Assembly: GCF_963576545.1 (NCBI RefSeq)
Contig: NC_083655.1
Span: 16,816,204-16,880,203 of the forward strand
Source of the DNA: Limanda limanda
Taxonomy: Eukaryota > Chordata > Actinopteri > Pleuronectiformes > Pleuronectidae
Reading direction: 5' to 3'
DNA length: 64,000 bases
Part shown: one piece after another, positions 1 through 10,480 of the stretch
Layout: the number at the start of each line of letters is the position of its first letter
Numbering within the stretch: the stretch's first letter is position 1
Position numbers and translations under genes: made by a program
The notes under the pieces: model-generated
Told to the model about the DNA's origin: nothing
The model's input: the letters and a program-made list of their open reading frames with translations, nothing else
Database searches by the model: none

Positions 1-1799
1 CGCACGGTGAATAAAGCAGGACCGTGCCTCCATCTTGAAAGAAAAACACGCAGAGGGTTCATCGCGTCCTGTCAGACAGCCGGCTGACGCCACCACCCAT
101 AAGGCCCTGCTCCGCTCCCAGCCCCCACCCACCTTCTGATTTTAAGCTGTTTACAACATCACCAGTGCCACGCACCTGTGCGTCAAACGAGAGAAAAAGA
201 AAAATGCCTACGGCGGTTTTGAGAGGAAAGAGCTGATAAACATACAACCGGAAATAAAGGAGAGAGAAAAAGAAAAGCGGGGGGGAAAGTTAGCTGTGAC
301 ATCAATGACACATTGGTGGCTTCACATTAAAAAAAACATGCTTTCTTTTCTCACATTTGCAGTTGTCGTGTGTTTATTTTTCTTTCTTTGTTAAATGTAC
401 TGAAGTTAGGAAAAAAAATATTGTAATAAAACTGGTATACTTACTATTGTATCTACTTTCAAATGTAAAGAAAAATGAGGTGTGACAAACATGATCATGC
501 TGCTTGTCAAATAAATAAATAAAAACACTGAAGGGTTTTATTTAAACATTTCTGGTTTCATATTTGTTTTTCAGTGATTGTGAATATAAACTCAAACTGA
601 AATGTTATTATTCACACATTTGCATTTCCCCCTGTGACATTACAATCATGTACAGTAAAGATCATAGTTGCAAATTGGTAACATAACTTTTAACGTGTAT
701 TAATAGAACATAGATATGAGTTAACTACAATTTAATAACTTCATTCCTAATATTTGAGCCTCTATTGATATGCAGTGTTTCAATTTATAAAGATTTTTTT
801 TAGAATTGTGTGTTAATGCTTTGTCATGTTTATACAGAAGCTCTTACGAGTTAATACATTTTACATATTAAACACTTAGATTACAGCTATAATACAATGT
901 TATCTGCTTTTTGTATGCTGCTTACAAATGTGAAAGACTGATACCACAAACTTGCTGCTAAACCCAACCTCATAGATGAAGACTTAAAAAGATATTAAAA
1001 CTTTAACGTCCCCACATTCATCTCTCTGTATAAGATCAGATAAGATCAATTCAGAATTTTTTAATACTGATGGAGTTTCTGGTGCAAGCCTGGTCCAAGG
1101 TTGAAGTAACAGTACAATGAAGCAATAGAGTAGTAGGTATATTAAGAAAATGTTTTGAAAATAAAAATATGGAATATAAATGCAGAACTAGCGCATTATA
1201 AAAATAGGTTAAGTGAGAGTAAGTAATTCTAAACAATAAGTAGTAAAATGGAGTATTACACATGATACTAAACATAATATGATGCTACACATTGTGCTAT
1301 TGCACATTAAAAACAAAGTAATATTGCACGTAGTGTAAGTATTATTTTCCTAATATTTATATTGTATTGATAACTGACATAACTCCTCCATTTCAATTGT
1401 CATTGTTGCTCCCTTCATTTCTATCAGACATTTTCAAATGTATAAATATCTTAAACATAGACACACCTTTCCCTAAGATTAAAACTTACTTTTAATCAAT
1501 GAAAATATTGCACAACTACAAAAGGTTAGAAAAAAAGGGGGAGCCTCTGATTGGCACCTGCCCCTTCGGTGACATCACCTTCATGAAGTCATGTGATTTC
1601 AGTCACATGATGTCCATACTAACAAAAAGTAAGATTCTGTTGGAACAGGAAGTAAACAGACTGAAGCTGAGGTGTCCCACGTTATCCTGAATCCATCATA
1701 ACATTGAATTAATCATTAAATATAAACGTTCCCAAGTGAAGAGTGAACAATTCTGAGGTGGGATTATTTAATAAACAGATTTCAGCGTGTAAACAAATT
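1..1799. other. Intergenic AT-rich sequence, no gene recognised
   Basis: The first 300 bases are moderately GC-containing and the rest is AT-rich. All open frames are short (at most about 75 codons) and none resembles a known protein. No RNA gene or mobile element was recognised. The left edge could be the tail of a feature outside the window, but nothing supports a specific call. Confidence 0.6.
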
Positions 1800-2010
1800 T
1801 GAATTCAACCTCGATACGCGCCATATTACAGCACCTGATCGTGACGTCACTCGCACATGCGCACTCGCTAAACGTCACCCGAGCGAGGTTGTGTTGCCAG
1901 GTAACAGCAGCTGTTTAGCTCACATCTGTCCTGAGTGCAGATGTGTATCCTCTGAGAAGGAGATAGTCACAACGTGCTGGATCAGCTGGTTCCAGGAGCA
2001 AAAAGCGCTG
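1800..2010. promoter_or_regulatory. CpG-rich promoter-like patch with CRE and X-box motifs
   Basis: A short CpG-rich island in AT-rich surroundings. It contains a perfect palindromic CRE (TGACGTCA, 1842-1849), an NRF1-like site with one mismatch (CGCACATGCGCA, 1852-1863) and an RFX X-box-like site (GTTGCCAGGTAAC, 1893-1905). This combination is typical of TATA-less vertebrate promoters. The patch ends about 170 bases before a tRNA-Trp gene. No coding exon was recognised on either side, so the transcript, if any, is unknown. Confidence 0.35.
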
Positions 2011-2175
2011 ACAACCATTTTGTTTTCTCTCCGTATTCACCATATGTATCTTATATGAAATGACTGAACGCAACTGAAATGCTAAAGATCGTATAAAACG
2101 ATCAATCTAATCATACTCTAGACTCATTTACTTGTACATTTATATATTATTTGCACCAACCAGGAAGTCGTCTAG

Positions 2176-2247
2176 GACCTCGTGGCGCAACGGTAGCGCG
2201 TCTGACTCCAGATCAGAAGGTTGCGTGTTCAAATCACGTCGGGGTCA
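2176..2247 (+). tRNA. tRNA-Trp(CCA), intact
   Basis: A 72-nt cloverleaf. The acceptor stem GACCTCG pairs with CGGGGTC, the D stem is GCGC/GCGC, the anticodon stem TCTGA/TCAGA flanks loop CTCCAGA (anticodon CCA), and the T loop is TTCAAAT. Internal A and B boxes are intact and the discriminator base is A. A TTTTT run begins 3-4 bases past the 3' end, a good RNA polymerase III terminator. CCA is not encoded, as expected in eukaryotes. Likely functional. Confidence 0.95.
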
Positions 2248-2710
2248 ATTCTTTTTATCATGCATTTCTACATCTTCTACTCATGTACGTGGATTGTGTT
2301 GTTGATTCCATGTACACACATCTACACCCTCTTTATTCTAATGATAAATAACCAGCAGCGCTGATGGAGCTCTGCAGGTGGGTTCGGATCTCACAACCTT
2401 ATCACGGCACGAAAAAAGGCTCTGATTAGATTTAAATGTTATTAATCCACACGTCATCAACACGTTGTATTTTATATAGATTTATTTCAAACTGCTCAAT
2501 CCATATCAGTATAAAGATCAAATCGATAAATCATAAAATACAGCACAAAAGTACAGAATACAATCATCACACTTCATCAATCTACTGGGATTAAAATATA
2601 CAGACTCTAAAATTATGTTTTTTGAGTCAGTTAATCGAAACATGAATTTATACTATTAATTCCTCAACAGAGCAGGAAAGGAGGGAATCTGCTGTTTAAT
2701 GTCTACTGCT
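2248..2710. other. AT-rich spacer between two convergent tRNA-Trp loci
   Basis: No gene is seen. The last part (from about 2660) matches sequence to the left of the MITE in the later array units (the stretch reading through CTGTTTAATGTCTACTGC), so the array homology begins before the first array tRNA. Confidence 0.5.
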
Positions 2711-2736
2711 TTAAAGAGGATAGTTCACCTGCACAC
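2711..2736 (+). repeat. Truncated left end of the array TTAA MITE
   Basis: The first ~25 bases of the array MITE (TTTAAAGAGGATAGTTCACC) occur here and jump directly to the sequence just before the tRNA at 2747. Nearly all of the MITE is missing relative to later units, so the leftmost array boundary is a deletion or duplication junction. Confidence 0.6.
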
Positions 2737-2746
2737 TGAACATCAC

Positions 2747-2818
2747 TGACCCTGGTGTGATTTGAACACGCAGCCTTCTGATCTGGAGTCAGACGCGCTA
2801 CCGTTGCGCCACAAGGTC
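2747..2818 (-). tRNA. tRNA-Trp(CCA) array copy, unit A; probably a degenerate pseudogene
   Basis: 72 nt with anticodon CCA. The acceptor stem is GACCTTG/CAGGGTC (array subfamily). The T stem carries a C-A mismatch because CACGT became CACAC. The 3' flank reads GTCAGTGATGTTCAG with no T4 run nearby. A and B boxes are still recognisable. The stem defect and missing terminator argue against function. Confidence 0.7.
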
Positions 2819-3570
2819 ACATGTTCTTTGTGCAGAGGTCTCCTGCGAAAGTCACAGTTCGGAGAAGTGTACAGTTTTTTCAACTGATCAACATGTTGTT
2901 TGAAGCATCATGGTCCAAATGTAACAGCCAGGATTATTCACAAGAAAAAACATTAAAAAACATTTTGAACTGTTTATATTTATTGGTCAATGTTTGTTAT
3001 GAGGTTTTTTTTGTGTCCAGAGTCACATCATTTGTATCACTTCAGAGTTTTAACACTGACAAAAATTTGCTCAACAAGAACCAACCATCATTTCCAGTCT
3101 CATTCTGACTGGAATCAAATTAATGAACTGTTGTTGTTATTGTCACATTGAGGAAATATTACTTTCATGCCTCTTTTGAAATATCTGGCTTTAACCCAAA
3201 TGTCATGTGCAAACTAATATTATTCAGGGTGAGTGGGATATGCAGATAGAAACACATCTGGAATAACACAGGGCTGTTTGTGCTGTGAATATACTAGGAT
3301 TTCTATAACAGGTGAAATATCAGGATTTTCACTCTGAATATGTTTGTTTTCTTTCGCGTTTGGACTTCAGGGGGTCCGAGGAAACCGCAGGTCAGAAAGA
3401 ATATGAAAATACAATCGTAGTGGTTTGCCAGTAATATTTTTACCAGTAAGAATTTGCAGCTACTGACAGATCTTACACTCTGCACTGTTTACTGGCCTTC
3501 CAGCAGAGCAGGAAAGGAGGGAACCTGCTGTAGCCACAAACATGGGGCTGGCTGTTTAATGTCTACTGCT

Positions 3571-4040
3571 TTAAAGAGGATAATTCACCCGAATCTGAAA
3601 ATTCACTCATTATCTAGTCACCACTAGGCCGGTGGAGGGGTGGATGAAGTGTTTGAGTCTACAAAACACTTTTGGAATTTCAGGGGTAAACAGTGTTGCA
3701 GCCAAGTACAATACAATTGAAGTAACTGGTTCAAATTCGACTTGAAACATCGTAATTTACAGCATGTTAGCCTGAATGTCTGCAAGTTACCAGGAGGAGG
3801 ATAACAGTGGCCTTTAAGGCTCAAAACATGATGCTCGAGTTGAATATGAATGTCGGGGCTTACGGATACTTGGATGACATCACAGGAGCCGTATGGAGGC
3901 ATTTAATGTTGTTTTTTACGTTTGAAGAATAGTTCCTCAGTTACATTAACGATGTTTACCCCTGAAACTCAAAAAGTCTTTTGTGGACTCAAACACTTCA
4001 CCCACCCCTCCATCGGCACAGTGCTGAACTATCCCTTTAA
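3571..4040. mobile_element. TTAA-flanked MITE, unit A copy
   Basis: A 470-bp non-autonomous element bounded by TTAA. Imperfect terminal inverted repeats run AGAGGATAATTCAC at the left and the complement of GAACTATCCCT at the right. It contains a long internal foldback: a GGAGGGGTGGATGAAGTG stretch near 3634 and its complement CACTTCACCCACCCCTCC near 3990. The TTAA target suits piggyBac- or Kolobok-type transposition; the family is not proved. No coding capacity. Confidence 0.65.
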
Positions 4041-4175
4041 AGATGATGGTTAACTTTAGGCCTGATCACAGGGATGAACATGTAATGGTGCTGTACAGGT
4101 GGAAAAAGCATTTATTTGCAAGAGATAATCTTCTCAATTCAGTTAACATAAAAGAGGAGTGTCACTGAACATCAC

Positions 4176-4247
4176 TGACCCTGACGTGATTTGAACACGC
4201 AGCCTTCTGATCTGGAGTCAGACGCGCTACCGTTGCGCCACAAGGTC
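4176..4247 (-). tRNA. tRNA-Trp(CCA) array copy, unit B
   Basis: 72 nt, anticodon CCA, acceptor stem GACCTTG/CAGGGTC fully paired, T stem GCGTG/CACGT intact, A and B boxes intact. The 3' flank is GTCAGTGATGTTCAG and the first T4 lies about 25 bases downstream. It folds well, but efficient termination is doubtful. Confidence 0.8.
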
Positions 4248-4320
4248 ACATGATCCTTGTTCAGAGGTCTCGTGGGAAAGTGACAGTTGTGAGAAGTGTG
4301 CAGTTTTTTCAACTGATCTA

Positions 4321-5883
4321 CAGCCGTGGCCAAAAGTTTTGAGAAACAAATATTCATTTTCACAAAGTCTGCTGCCTCAGTTTTTAGGAAGGCAATTTGC
4401 ATATACTCCAGAATGTTATGAAGAGTGATCAGATGAATTGCAATTAATTGCAAAGTCCCTCTTTGCCACGAAAATGAACTTAATACCCCAAAAACCATTT
4501 CCACTGCAATTCAGCCCTGCCAAAGAAGCACCAACTGACATCATGACAGTGCTTCTCTTGTAAACACGGGTGAGAGTGTCGACTAGGAAAAGGCTGGAGA
4601 TCACTCTGTCATCCTGATTCAGACAAAATAGCAGACTGGAAGCTTTAAAAGGAGAGGGGTGCTTGAACTCATTGTTCTTCCTCTGTTAACCATGGTTACC
4701 TGCAAGGAAACACGTGCAGTCATCATGGTTTTGCACAAAAAGGGCTTCAGAAGCCAGGATATTGCTGCCAGTAAAATTGCACCCAAATGTACCATTTATC
4801 TGATCATCAAGAAGTTCAAGGAGAGAGGTGCAATTGTTGCAAGAAGGCTTCAGGGCACCCAATAAAGTCCGGCAAGCGACAGAACCGTCTTCTAAAGTTG
4901 ATCCAGCTGCAGGATCGGGGCACCACTAGTGCAGAGGTTGGTCAGGAATGGCAGCAGGCAGGTGAGAGTGCATCTGCACGCACAGTGAGGCGAAGACGTT
5001 TGGAGGATGGCCTGGTGTCAAGAAGGGCAACAAAGAATCCCTTTATCTCCAGGAAAAACATCAGGGACAGACTGATATTCTGTCAAAGGTACAGGGATTG
5101 GACTGCTGAGGACTGGGGTAAAGTCATTTTCTCTGATGAATCCCCTTACCGATTGTTTAGGGCATCTGGAAAAAAGCTTTTCCGGAGAAGAAAAGGTGAG
5201 CGCTACCATCAGTCCTGTGTTGTGCCAACAGTAAAGCATCCTGAGAACATTAATGTGTGGGGTTGCTTCTCAGCCAAGGGAATGGGCTCACTAACAATTT
5301 TGCCAAAGAACACATCCATGAATTAAGAATGGTACCAAAACATCCTCCGAGAGCCACTTCTCCCAACCATCCAAGAACAGTTTGGTGACGAACAGTGCCT
5401 TTTCCAACATGATGGAGCACCTTGCCATAAGGCAAAAGTGATAACCAAGTGGCTCGGGGAACAAAACATCGAAATTTTGGGTCCATGACCAGGAAATTCC
5501 CCAGACCTTAATCCCATTCAGAATTTGTGTTCAATCCTCAAGAGGCGGGAGAACAAACAAAAACCCACAAATTCTGACAAAGTCCAAGCATTGATTATGC
5601 AAGAATGAGCTGCCATCAGTCAGGATGTGGCCCAGAAGTTAATTGAAAGCATGCCAGAGCGAATTACAGAGGTCTTGAAAAAGAAGGGTCAACACTGCAA
5701 ATATTGACTCTTTGCAGAAACTTAATGTAATTGTCAACAAAATCCTTTGACACTTATGAAATGCTTGTAATTATACTTTAGTATACCATAGTAACATCTG
5801 ACAAAAATATCTAAAAACACTGAAGCAGCACACTTTGTGAAAACCAATACTTGTGCCATTCTCAAAACTTTTGGCCACGGCTG
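4321..5883 (+). mobile_element. Tc1-like DNA transposon, inactivated
   Basis: A 1563-bp element with inverted termini CAGCCGTGGCCAAAAGTTTT at the left and its complement at the right. It is flanked by TA at 4319-4320 and 5884-5885, the target duplication expected of Tc1/mariner. It sits in the conserved 'caactgatcaacatgttg' stretch of array unit B; the other units have this site empty, so it inserted after the unit existed. It carries a plus-strand transposase with a frameshift and several stops. Confidence 0.93.
4692..5709 (+). pseudogene. Tc1-like transposase, broken
   Basis: Begins at the ATG at 4692 (MVTCKETRAV), with a helix-turn-helix N-terminal part that shifts frame near 4860. The catalytic domain follows with NIRDRLIFCQRYRDWTAEDW and the first catalytic Asp in FSDES, then CVVPTVKHPENINVWGC. 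A TAA interrupts at 5324-5326. Reading on in the same frame gives FQHDGAPCH (second Asp), a TGA near 5487, then SPDLNPIQNL, where Gln replaces the usual third catalytic Glu of PIENL-type motifs, and another TGA near 5606. Family members are usually about 340 residues. It cannot encode an active enzyme. Confidence 0.9.
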
Positions 5884-6596
5884 TACATGTTGTTTGAAAA
5901 TTCATAGTCCAAATGTAACAGCCAGGATTATCCACAATAGATGTTAAAAGAAGCTGGTAACATTTTGAAGGATGTATATATATCGGTCAATGTTTGTTAT
6001 GAGGCTTTTTTAGTGTCCAGAGTCACATCATTTGTATCATTTCAGAGTTTCAACACTGACAAGAATAAGCTCAACAAGAACCAATCATCATTTCCAGCCT
6101 CATTTTGACTGGAATCAAATCAATGAACTGAAGGTTGCATCGGGGCTGTTGTTGTTATTGTCACATTGAGGAAATGTTACTTTCATGCCTCTTTTGCAAT
6201 ATCTGGCTTTTACCCAAATGTCATGTGCAAACTAATATTATTCAGGGTGAATGGAATATGGAGATAGAAACACATCTGGAATAACACAGGGCTGTCTGTG
6301 CTGTGAATATACTAGGATTTCTATAACAGGTGAAATATCAGGATGTTTTCACTCTGAATATGTTTGTATTCTTTCGCTGTTGGACGTCAGGGGGTCCAAG
6401 GAAACCCTGGGACAGATAGAATATGCAAATCAAAATACAATCATAGTGGTTTACCAGTAATATTTTTACCAGTAAGAATTTGCAGCTACTGACAGATCTT
6501 ACACTCTGCACTGTGTACTGGCCTTCCATCAGAGCAGGAAAGGAGGGAACCTGCTGTAGCCACAAACATGAGGCTGGCTGTTTAATGTCTACTGCT

Positions 6597-7066
6597 TTAA
6601 AGAGGATAATTCACCCGAATATGAAAATTCACTCATTATCTAGTCACCACTAGGCCGGTGGAGGGGTGGGTGAAGTGTTTGAGTCCACAAAACACGTTTG
6701 GATTTTCAGGGGTTTACAGTGTTGCAGCCAAGTACAATACAATTAAAGTAACTGGTTCAAATTCGACTAGAAACATCGTAATTTACAGCATGTTAGCCTG
6801 AATGTCTGCAAGTTACCAGGAGGAGGATAACAGTGGCCTTTAAGACTGAAAACATGGTGTTCGAGTTGAATTTGAATGTCGGGGCTTATGGACACTTGGA
6901 TGACATCACAGGAGCCGTATGGAGGCATTTAATGTTTTTTTTTACGTTTGAAGAATCGGTCCTCAGTTACATTAAAGCTGTTTACCCCTGAAACTCAAAA
7001 AGTGTTTTGTGGACTCAAACACTTCACCTACCCCTCCATCTGCACAGTGCTGAACCATCCCTTTAA
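6597..7066. mobile_element. TTAA-flanked MITE, unit B copy
   Basis: Same element as at 3571-4040, with TTAA at both ends and the same internal foldback. It occupies the same place in its unit, so it was copied with the array rather than inserted independently. Confidence 0.65.
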
Positions 7067-7201
7067 AGATGATGGTTAACTTTAGGCCTGATCACAGGAA
7101 TGAACATGTAATGATGATGTGCAGATGGACAAAGAATTAATTTGGAGGACATAATCTGCCCAATTAATTTTACATAATGGAGGAATGACACCAAACATCA
7201 T

Positions 7202-7273
7202 TGACCCTGACGTGATTTGAACACGCAGCCTTCTGATCTGGAGTCAGACGCGCTACCGTTGCGCCACAAGGTC
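7202..7273 (-). tRNA. tRNA-Trp(CCA) array copy, unit C left arm
   Basis: 72 nt, acceptor GACCTTG/CAGGGTC, anticodon CCA, intact arms. The 3' flank GTCAATGATGTTTGG has no T4. It lies head-to-head with the plus-strand copy at 7555, forming one arm of a palindrome. Confidence 0.78.
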
Positions 7274-7554
7274 ACATGATCCTTGTTCAGAGGTCTCCTG
7301 GGAAAGTGACGGTTGTGAGAAGTGTACAGTTTTTTCAACTGATCAATATGTTGTTTGAAGAATCATGGTCCAAATGTAACAGCCAGGATTATTCACGAGA
7401 GGTGTTAAAAAAAGCTGTAAACATTTTGAACTGTTTATATGTATCGGTCAATGTTTGAACCATGATTCTTCAAACAACAGGTTGATCAGTTGAAAAAACT
7501 GAACTCTTCTCACAACTGTGACTTTCCCAGGAGACCTCTGCACAAGGAACATGT

Positions 7555-7626
7555 GACCTTGTGGCGCAACGGTAGCGCGTCTGACTCCAGATCAGAAGGC
7601 TGCGTGTTCAAATCACGTCAGGGTCA
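7555..7626 (+). tRNA. tRNA-Trp(CCA) array copy, unit C right arm
   Basis: 72 nt, GACCTTG/CAGGGTC acceptor, anticodon CCA, T arm intact. The 3' flank is GTGATGTTCAGCGAC and no T4 occurs for about 90 bases, so clean Pol III termination is unlikely. Confidence 0.75.
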
Positions 7627-7995
7627 GTGATGTTCAGCGACATTCATCAATTATGTAAACTGAAGTGAGAAGATTATGTCCTGCAAATAACTGCTTTGTC
7701 TACCTGCACATCATTAAATAGTTTTAGTTTCCTTGCAGAACTGTCACAAAGCTATATTTCATCTGCTATTTTAAGATTCTGTGCTCTCAATCTTTATCTC
7801 ATCACTACGTTGGGAGGGAGGAATGACGTCAGTGTTTGGTACCTGCTGTATTTGTTTCTTACATACTCGCCATTGTTTCATCATTTCATCTTTGTTCGAT
7901 TCTTCATCAGAGGGTTTTGTGTAGATTTAGCAAATAGTTGATGTTGAAAAGTTGCCTCGGTTGCAGACACAGCAGAGCAACAGCAATCCGATCCG
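7627..7995. repeat. Duplicated ~350-bp segment, unit C copy
   Basis: The sequence from about 7640 to 7990 (containing TTGCAGAACTGTCACAAAGC and TTGGGAGGGAGGAATGACGT) recurs at about 9655-10020 in the same orientation and at about 14900-15175 inverted. It came with the inverted tRNA arm, since units A and B lack it. No product recognised. Confidence 0.75.
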
Positions 7996-8618
7996 TATAC
8001 ATTTTGAACTGTTTATATGTATCGGTCAATGTTTGTTATGAGGTTTTTTTAGTGTCAAAAGTCACATCATTTGTATCATTTCATACTTTTAACACTGACA
8101 AAAATTAGCTCAACAAGAACCAACCATCAATTCCAGCCTCGTTCTGACTGGAATCAAATCAATGAACTGTTGTTGTTATAGTCACATTAGGCAAAAGGTA
8201 CTTTCATGCCTCTTTTGAAATATCTGTATTTTACCCAAATGTCATGTGCAATCTAATATTATTCAGGGTGAGTGGAATATGCAGATAGAAACACATCTGG
8301 AATAACACAGGGCTGTTTGTGCTGTGAATATACTAGGATTTCTATGCCAGGTGAAATATCAGGATGTTTTCACTCCGAATATGTTTGTATTCTTTCGCTG
8401 TTGGACTTCAGGGGGTCCCGAGGAAACCGCGGGACAGAAAGAATATGGAAATCAAAATACAATCATAGTGGTTTACCGGTAATATTTTTACCATTAAGAG
8501 TTTGCAGCTACTGACAGATCTTACACTCTGCACTGTGTACTGGCCTTCCATCAGAGCAGGAAAGGAGGGAACCTGCTGTAGCCACAAACATGGGGCTGGC
8601 TGTTTAATGTCTACTGCT

Positions 8619-9090
8619 TTAAGGAGGATAGTTCACCCGAATATGAAAATTCACTCATTATCTTGTCACCATTAGGCCGGTGGAGGGGTGGGTGAAGTGT
8701 TTGAGTCCACAAAACACGTTTGGAATTTCAGGGGTTTACAGTGTTGCAGCCAAATACAATACAATTGAAGTAACTGGTTCAAATTCGACTATAGAAACAT
8801 CGTAATTTACAGCATGTTAGCCTGAATGTCTGCAAGTTACCGGGAGGAGGATAACAGTGGCCTTTAAGGCTAAAAACATGGTGCTCAAGTTGAATATGAA
8901 TGTCGGGGCTTACGGACACTTGGATGAAATCACAGGAGCGTATGGAGGCATTTAATGTTGTTTTTTTACGTTTGAAGAATTGGTCCTCGGTTACATTTAA
9001 GCTGTTTACCCCTGAAACTCCAAAAGTGTTTTGTGGACTCAGACACTTCACCCACCCCTCCATCGGCACAGTGCTGAACCATCCCTTTAA
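8619..9090. mobile_element. TTAA-flanked MITE, unit C copy
   Basis: Same MITE as at 3571-4040 and 6597-7066, with TTAA at both ends and the internal foldback retained. Confidence 0.65.
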
Positions 9091-9225
9091 AGATGATGGT
9101 TAAGTTTAGGCCTGATCACAGGAATGAACATGTAATGATGATGTGCAGGTGGACAAAGCATTTATTTGCAGGACATCATCTTCTCACTTCAGTTTACATA
9201 ATAGAGGAATGTCACTGGATATAAC

Positions 9226-9297
9226 TGACCCTGACGTGATTTGAACACGCAGCCTTCTGATCTGGAGTCAGACGCGCTACCGTTGCGCCACAAGGTC
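9226..9297 (-). tRNA. tRNA-Trp(CCA) array copy, unit D left arm
   Basis: 72 nt with paired GACCTTG/CAGGGTC acceptor and anticodon CCA. The 3' flank GTTATATCCAGTGAC lacks a T4. Head-to-head with the defective copy at 9579. Confidence 0.78.
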
Positions 9298-9578
9298 ACA
9301 TGATCCTTGTTCAGAGGTCTCCTGGGAAAGTGACAGTTGTGAGAAGTGTACAATTTTTTCAACTGATCAACATGTTGTTTGAAGAATCATGGTCCAAACA
9401 TTGACCGATACATATAAACAGTTCAAAATGTTAACAGCTTCTTTTAACATCTCTTGTGGATAATCCTGCCTGTTACATTTGAACCATAATTCTTCAAACA
9501 ACATGTTGATCAGTTGAAAAAACTGTACACTTCTCACAACTGTCACTTTCCCAGGAGACCTCTGAACAAGGATCATGT

Positions 9579-9649
9579 GACCTTGTGGCGCAACGGTAGC
9601 GCGTCTGACTCCAGATCAGAAGGCTGCGTGTTCAAATCAGTCAGGGTCA
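9579..9649 (+). pseudogene. tRNA-Trp pseudogene, one-base deletion in T stem
   Basis: 71 nt. Identical to the other array copies except that the T stem reads TCAAATCAGTCAGG instead of TCAAATCACGTCAGG: one C is missing, destroying T-stem pairing. The B box core is kept. No terminator nearby. Not expected to yield a functional tRNA. Confidence 0.85.
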
Positions 9650-10025
9650 GTGATGTTCATCAATTATGTAAACTGAAGGGAGAAGATTATGTCCTGCTTT
9701 GCCCACCTGCCCACCTAAATTCTTTGTCCACCTGCACATCATTAAATAGTTTTAGTTTCCTTGCAGAACTGTCACAAAGCTATATTTCATCTGCTATTTT
9801 AAGATTCTGTGCTCTCAATCTTTATCTCATCACGACGTTGGGAGGGAGGAATGACATCAGTGTTTGGTACCTGCTGTATTTGTTTCTTACATACTCGCCA
9901 TTGATTCATCATTTCATCTTTGTTCGATTCTTCATCAGAGGGTTTCGTGTAGATTTAGCAAATAGTTGATGTTGAAAAGTTGCCTCGGTTGCAGACACAG
10001 CAGATCAACAGCAATCTGATCCGTA
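9650..10025. repeat. Duplicated ~350-bp segment, unit D copy
   Basis: Closely matches 7627-7995, with a short extra stretch near 9695-9725. After it, unit homology resumes (AACATTTTGAACTGTTTATA) and stops near 10480. Confidence 0.75.
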
Positions 10026-10480
10026 AACATTTTGAACTGTTTATATGCATCGGTCAATGTTTGTTATGAGGCTTTTTTAGTGTCCAGAGTCACATCATTT
10101 GTATCATTTCAGAGTTTTAACACTGACAAAAATTAGCTCAACAAGAACCAACCATCATTTCCAGCCTCATTCTGACTGGAATCAAATCAATGAACTGTTG
10201 TTGTTATTGTCACATTAAGCAAAAGTTACTTTCATGCCTCTTTTGAAATATTTGTATTTTACCCAAATGTCATGTGCAAATTTATATTATTCAGGCTGAA
10301 TAGAATATGCAGCTAGAAACACATCTGGAATAACACAGGGCTGTTTGAGCTGTGAATATACTACGATTTTTTTATAACAGGTGAAATATCAGGATGTTTT
10401 CACTCTGAATATGTTTGTATTCTTTTGCTGTTGGACTTCAGGGGGTCCGAGAAAACCGCGGGACAGAAAGAATATGCAAA

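Larger units (their letters stand above)
7202..7626. repeat. Large palindrome with tRNA-Trp in both arms (unit C)
   Basis: Arms of about 172 bases (7202-7373 and 7454-7626) are near-complementary. Each contains a complete tRNA-Trp and the 'gatccttgttcagaggtctc' to 'caactgatcaa' flank. The central spacer (about 7374-7453) begins TGTAACAGCCAGGATT, the same orientation as in units A and B, so this is the ancestral spacer orientation. Such a structure can extrude as a cruciform. Confidence 0.9.
9226..9649. repeat. Large palindrome with flipped spacer (unit D)
   Basis: Arms 9226-9398 and 9478-9649 are near-complementary and each carries a tRNA-Trp. The spacer at 9399-9477 begins CATTGACCGATACATATA, the reverse complement of the unit C spacer with only about six differences in 79 bases. 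Units A, B and C share the other orientation, so the spacer in D was inverted. Confidence 0.88.
2660..10480. repeat. Tandem array of ~1.45-kb tRNA-Trp-containing units A-D
   Basis: Four homologous blocks begin at minus-strand tRNA-Trp copies at 2747, 4176, 7202 and 9226. Each continues with the same order: 'aggtctcctg' flank, a 'caactgatcaacatgttgtttgaag' stretch, a block with CACATCATTTGTATCA, a block with CACATCTGGAATAACACAGG, a TTAA MITE (A-C), then a spacer into the next tRNA. Unit A is 1.43 kb. Unit B is 3.03 kb, which falls to about 1.46 kb once the Tc1 insertion is removed. Units C and D are enlarged by an inverted tRNA segment. Unit D runs out near 10480, before its MITE. The array is best explained by unequal-crossover duplication followed by insertions and inversion. 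Confidence 0.85.

Noticed and set aside
4172..4504. Minus-strand frame ending WRNGSASDSRSEGCVFKSR
   Set aside because: It is a translation of the tRNA-Trp gene and its flanks. The same peptide appears at 9514-9969, 28850-29158 and 54251-54730, wherever this tRNA is read in that frame.
2747..9649. Regularly spaced repeats considered as a CRISPR-like array
   Set aside because: Repeats are 72-base tRNA genes within 1.45-kb units in a vertebrate genome; there are no short spacers or cas-like genes.
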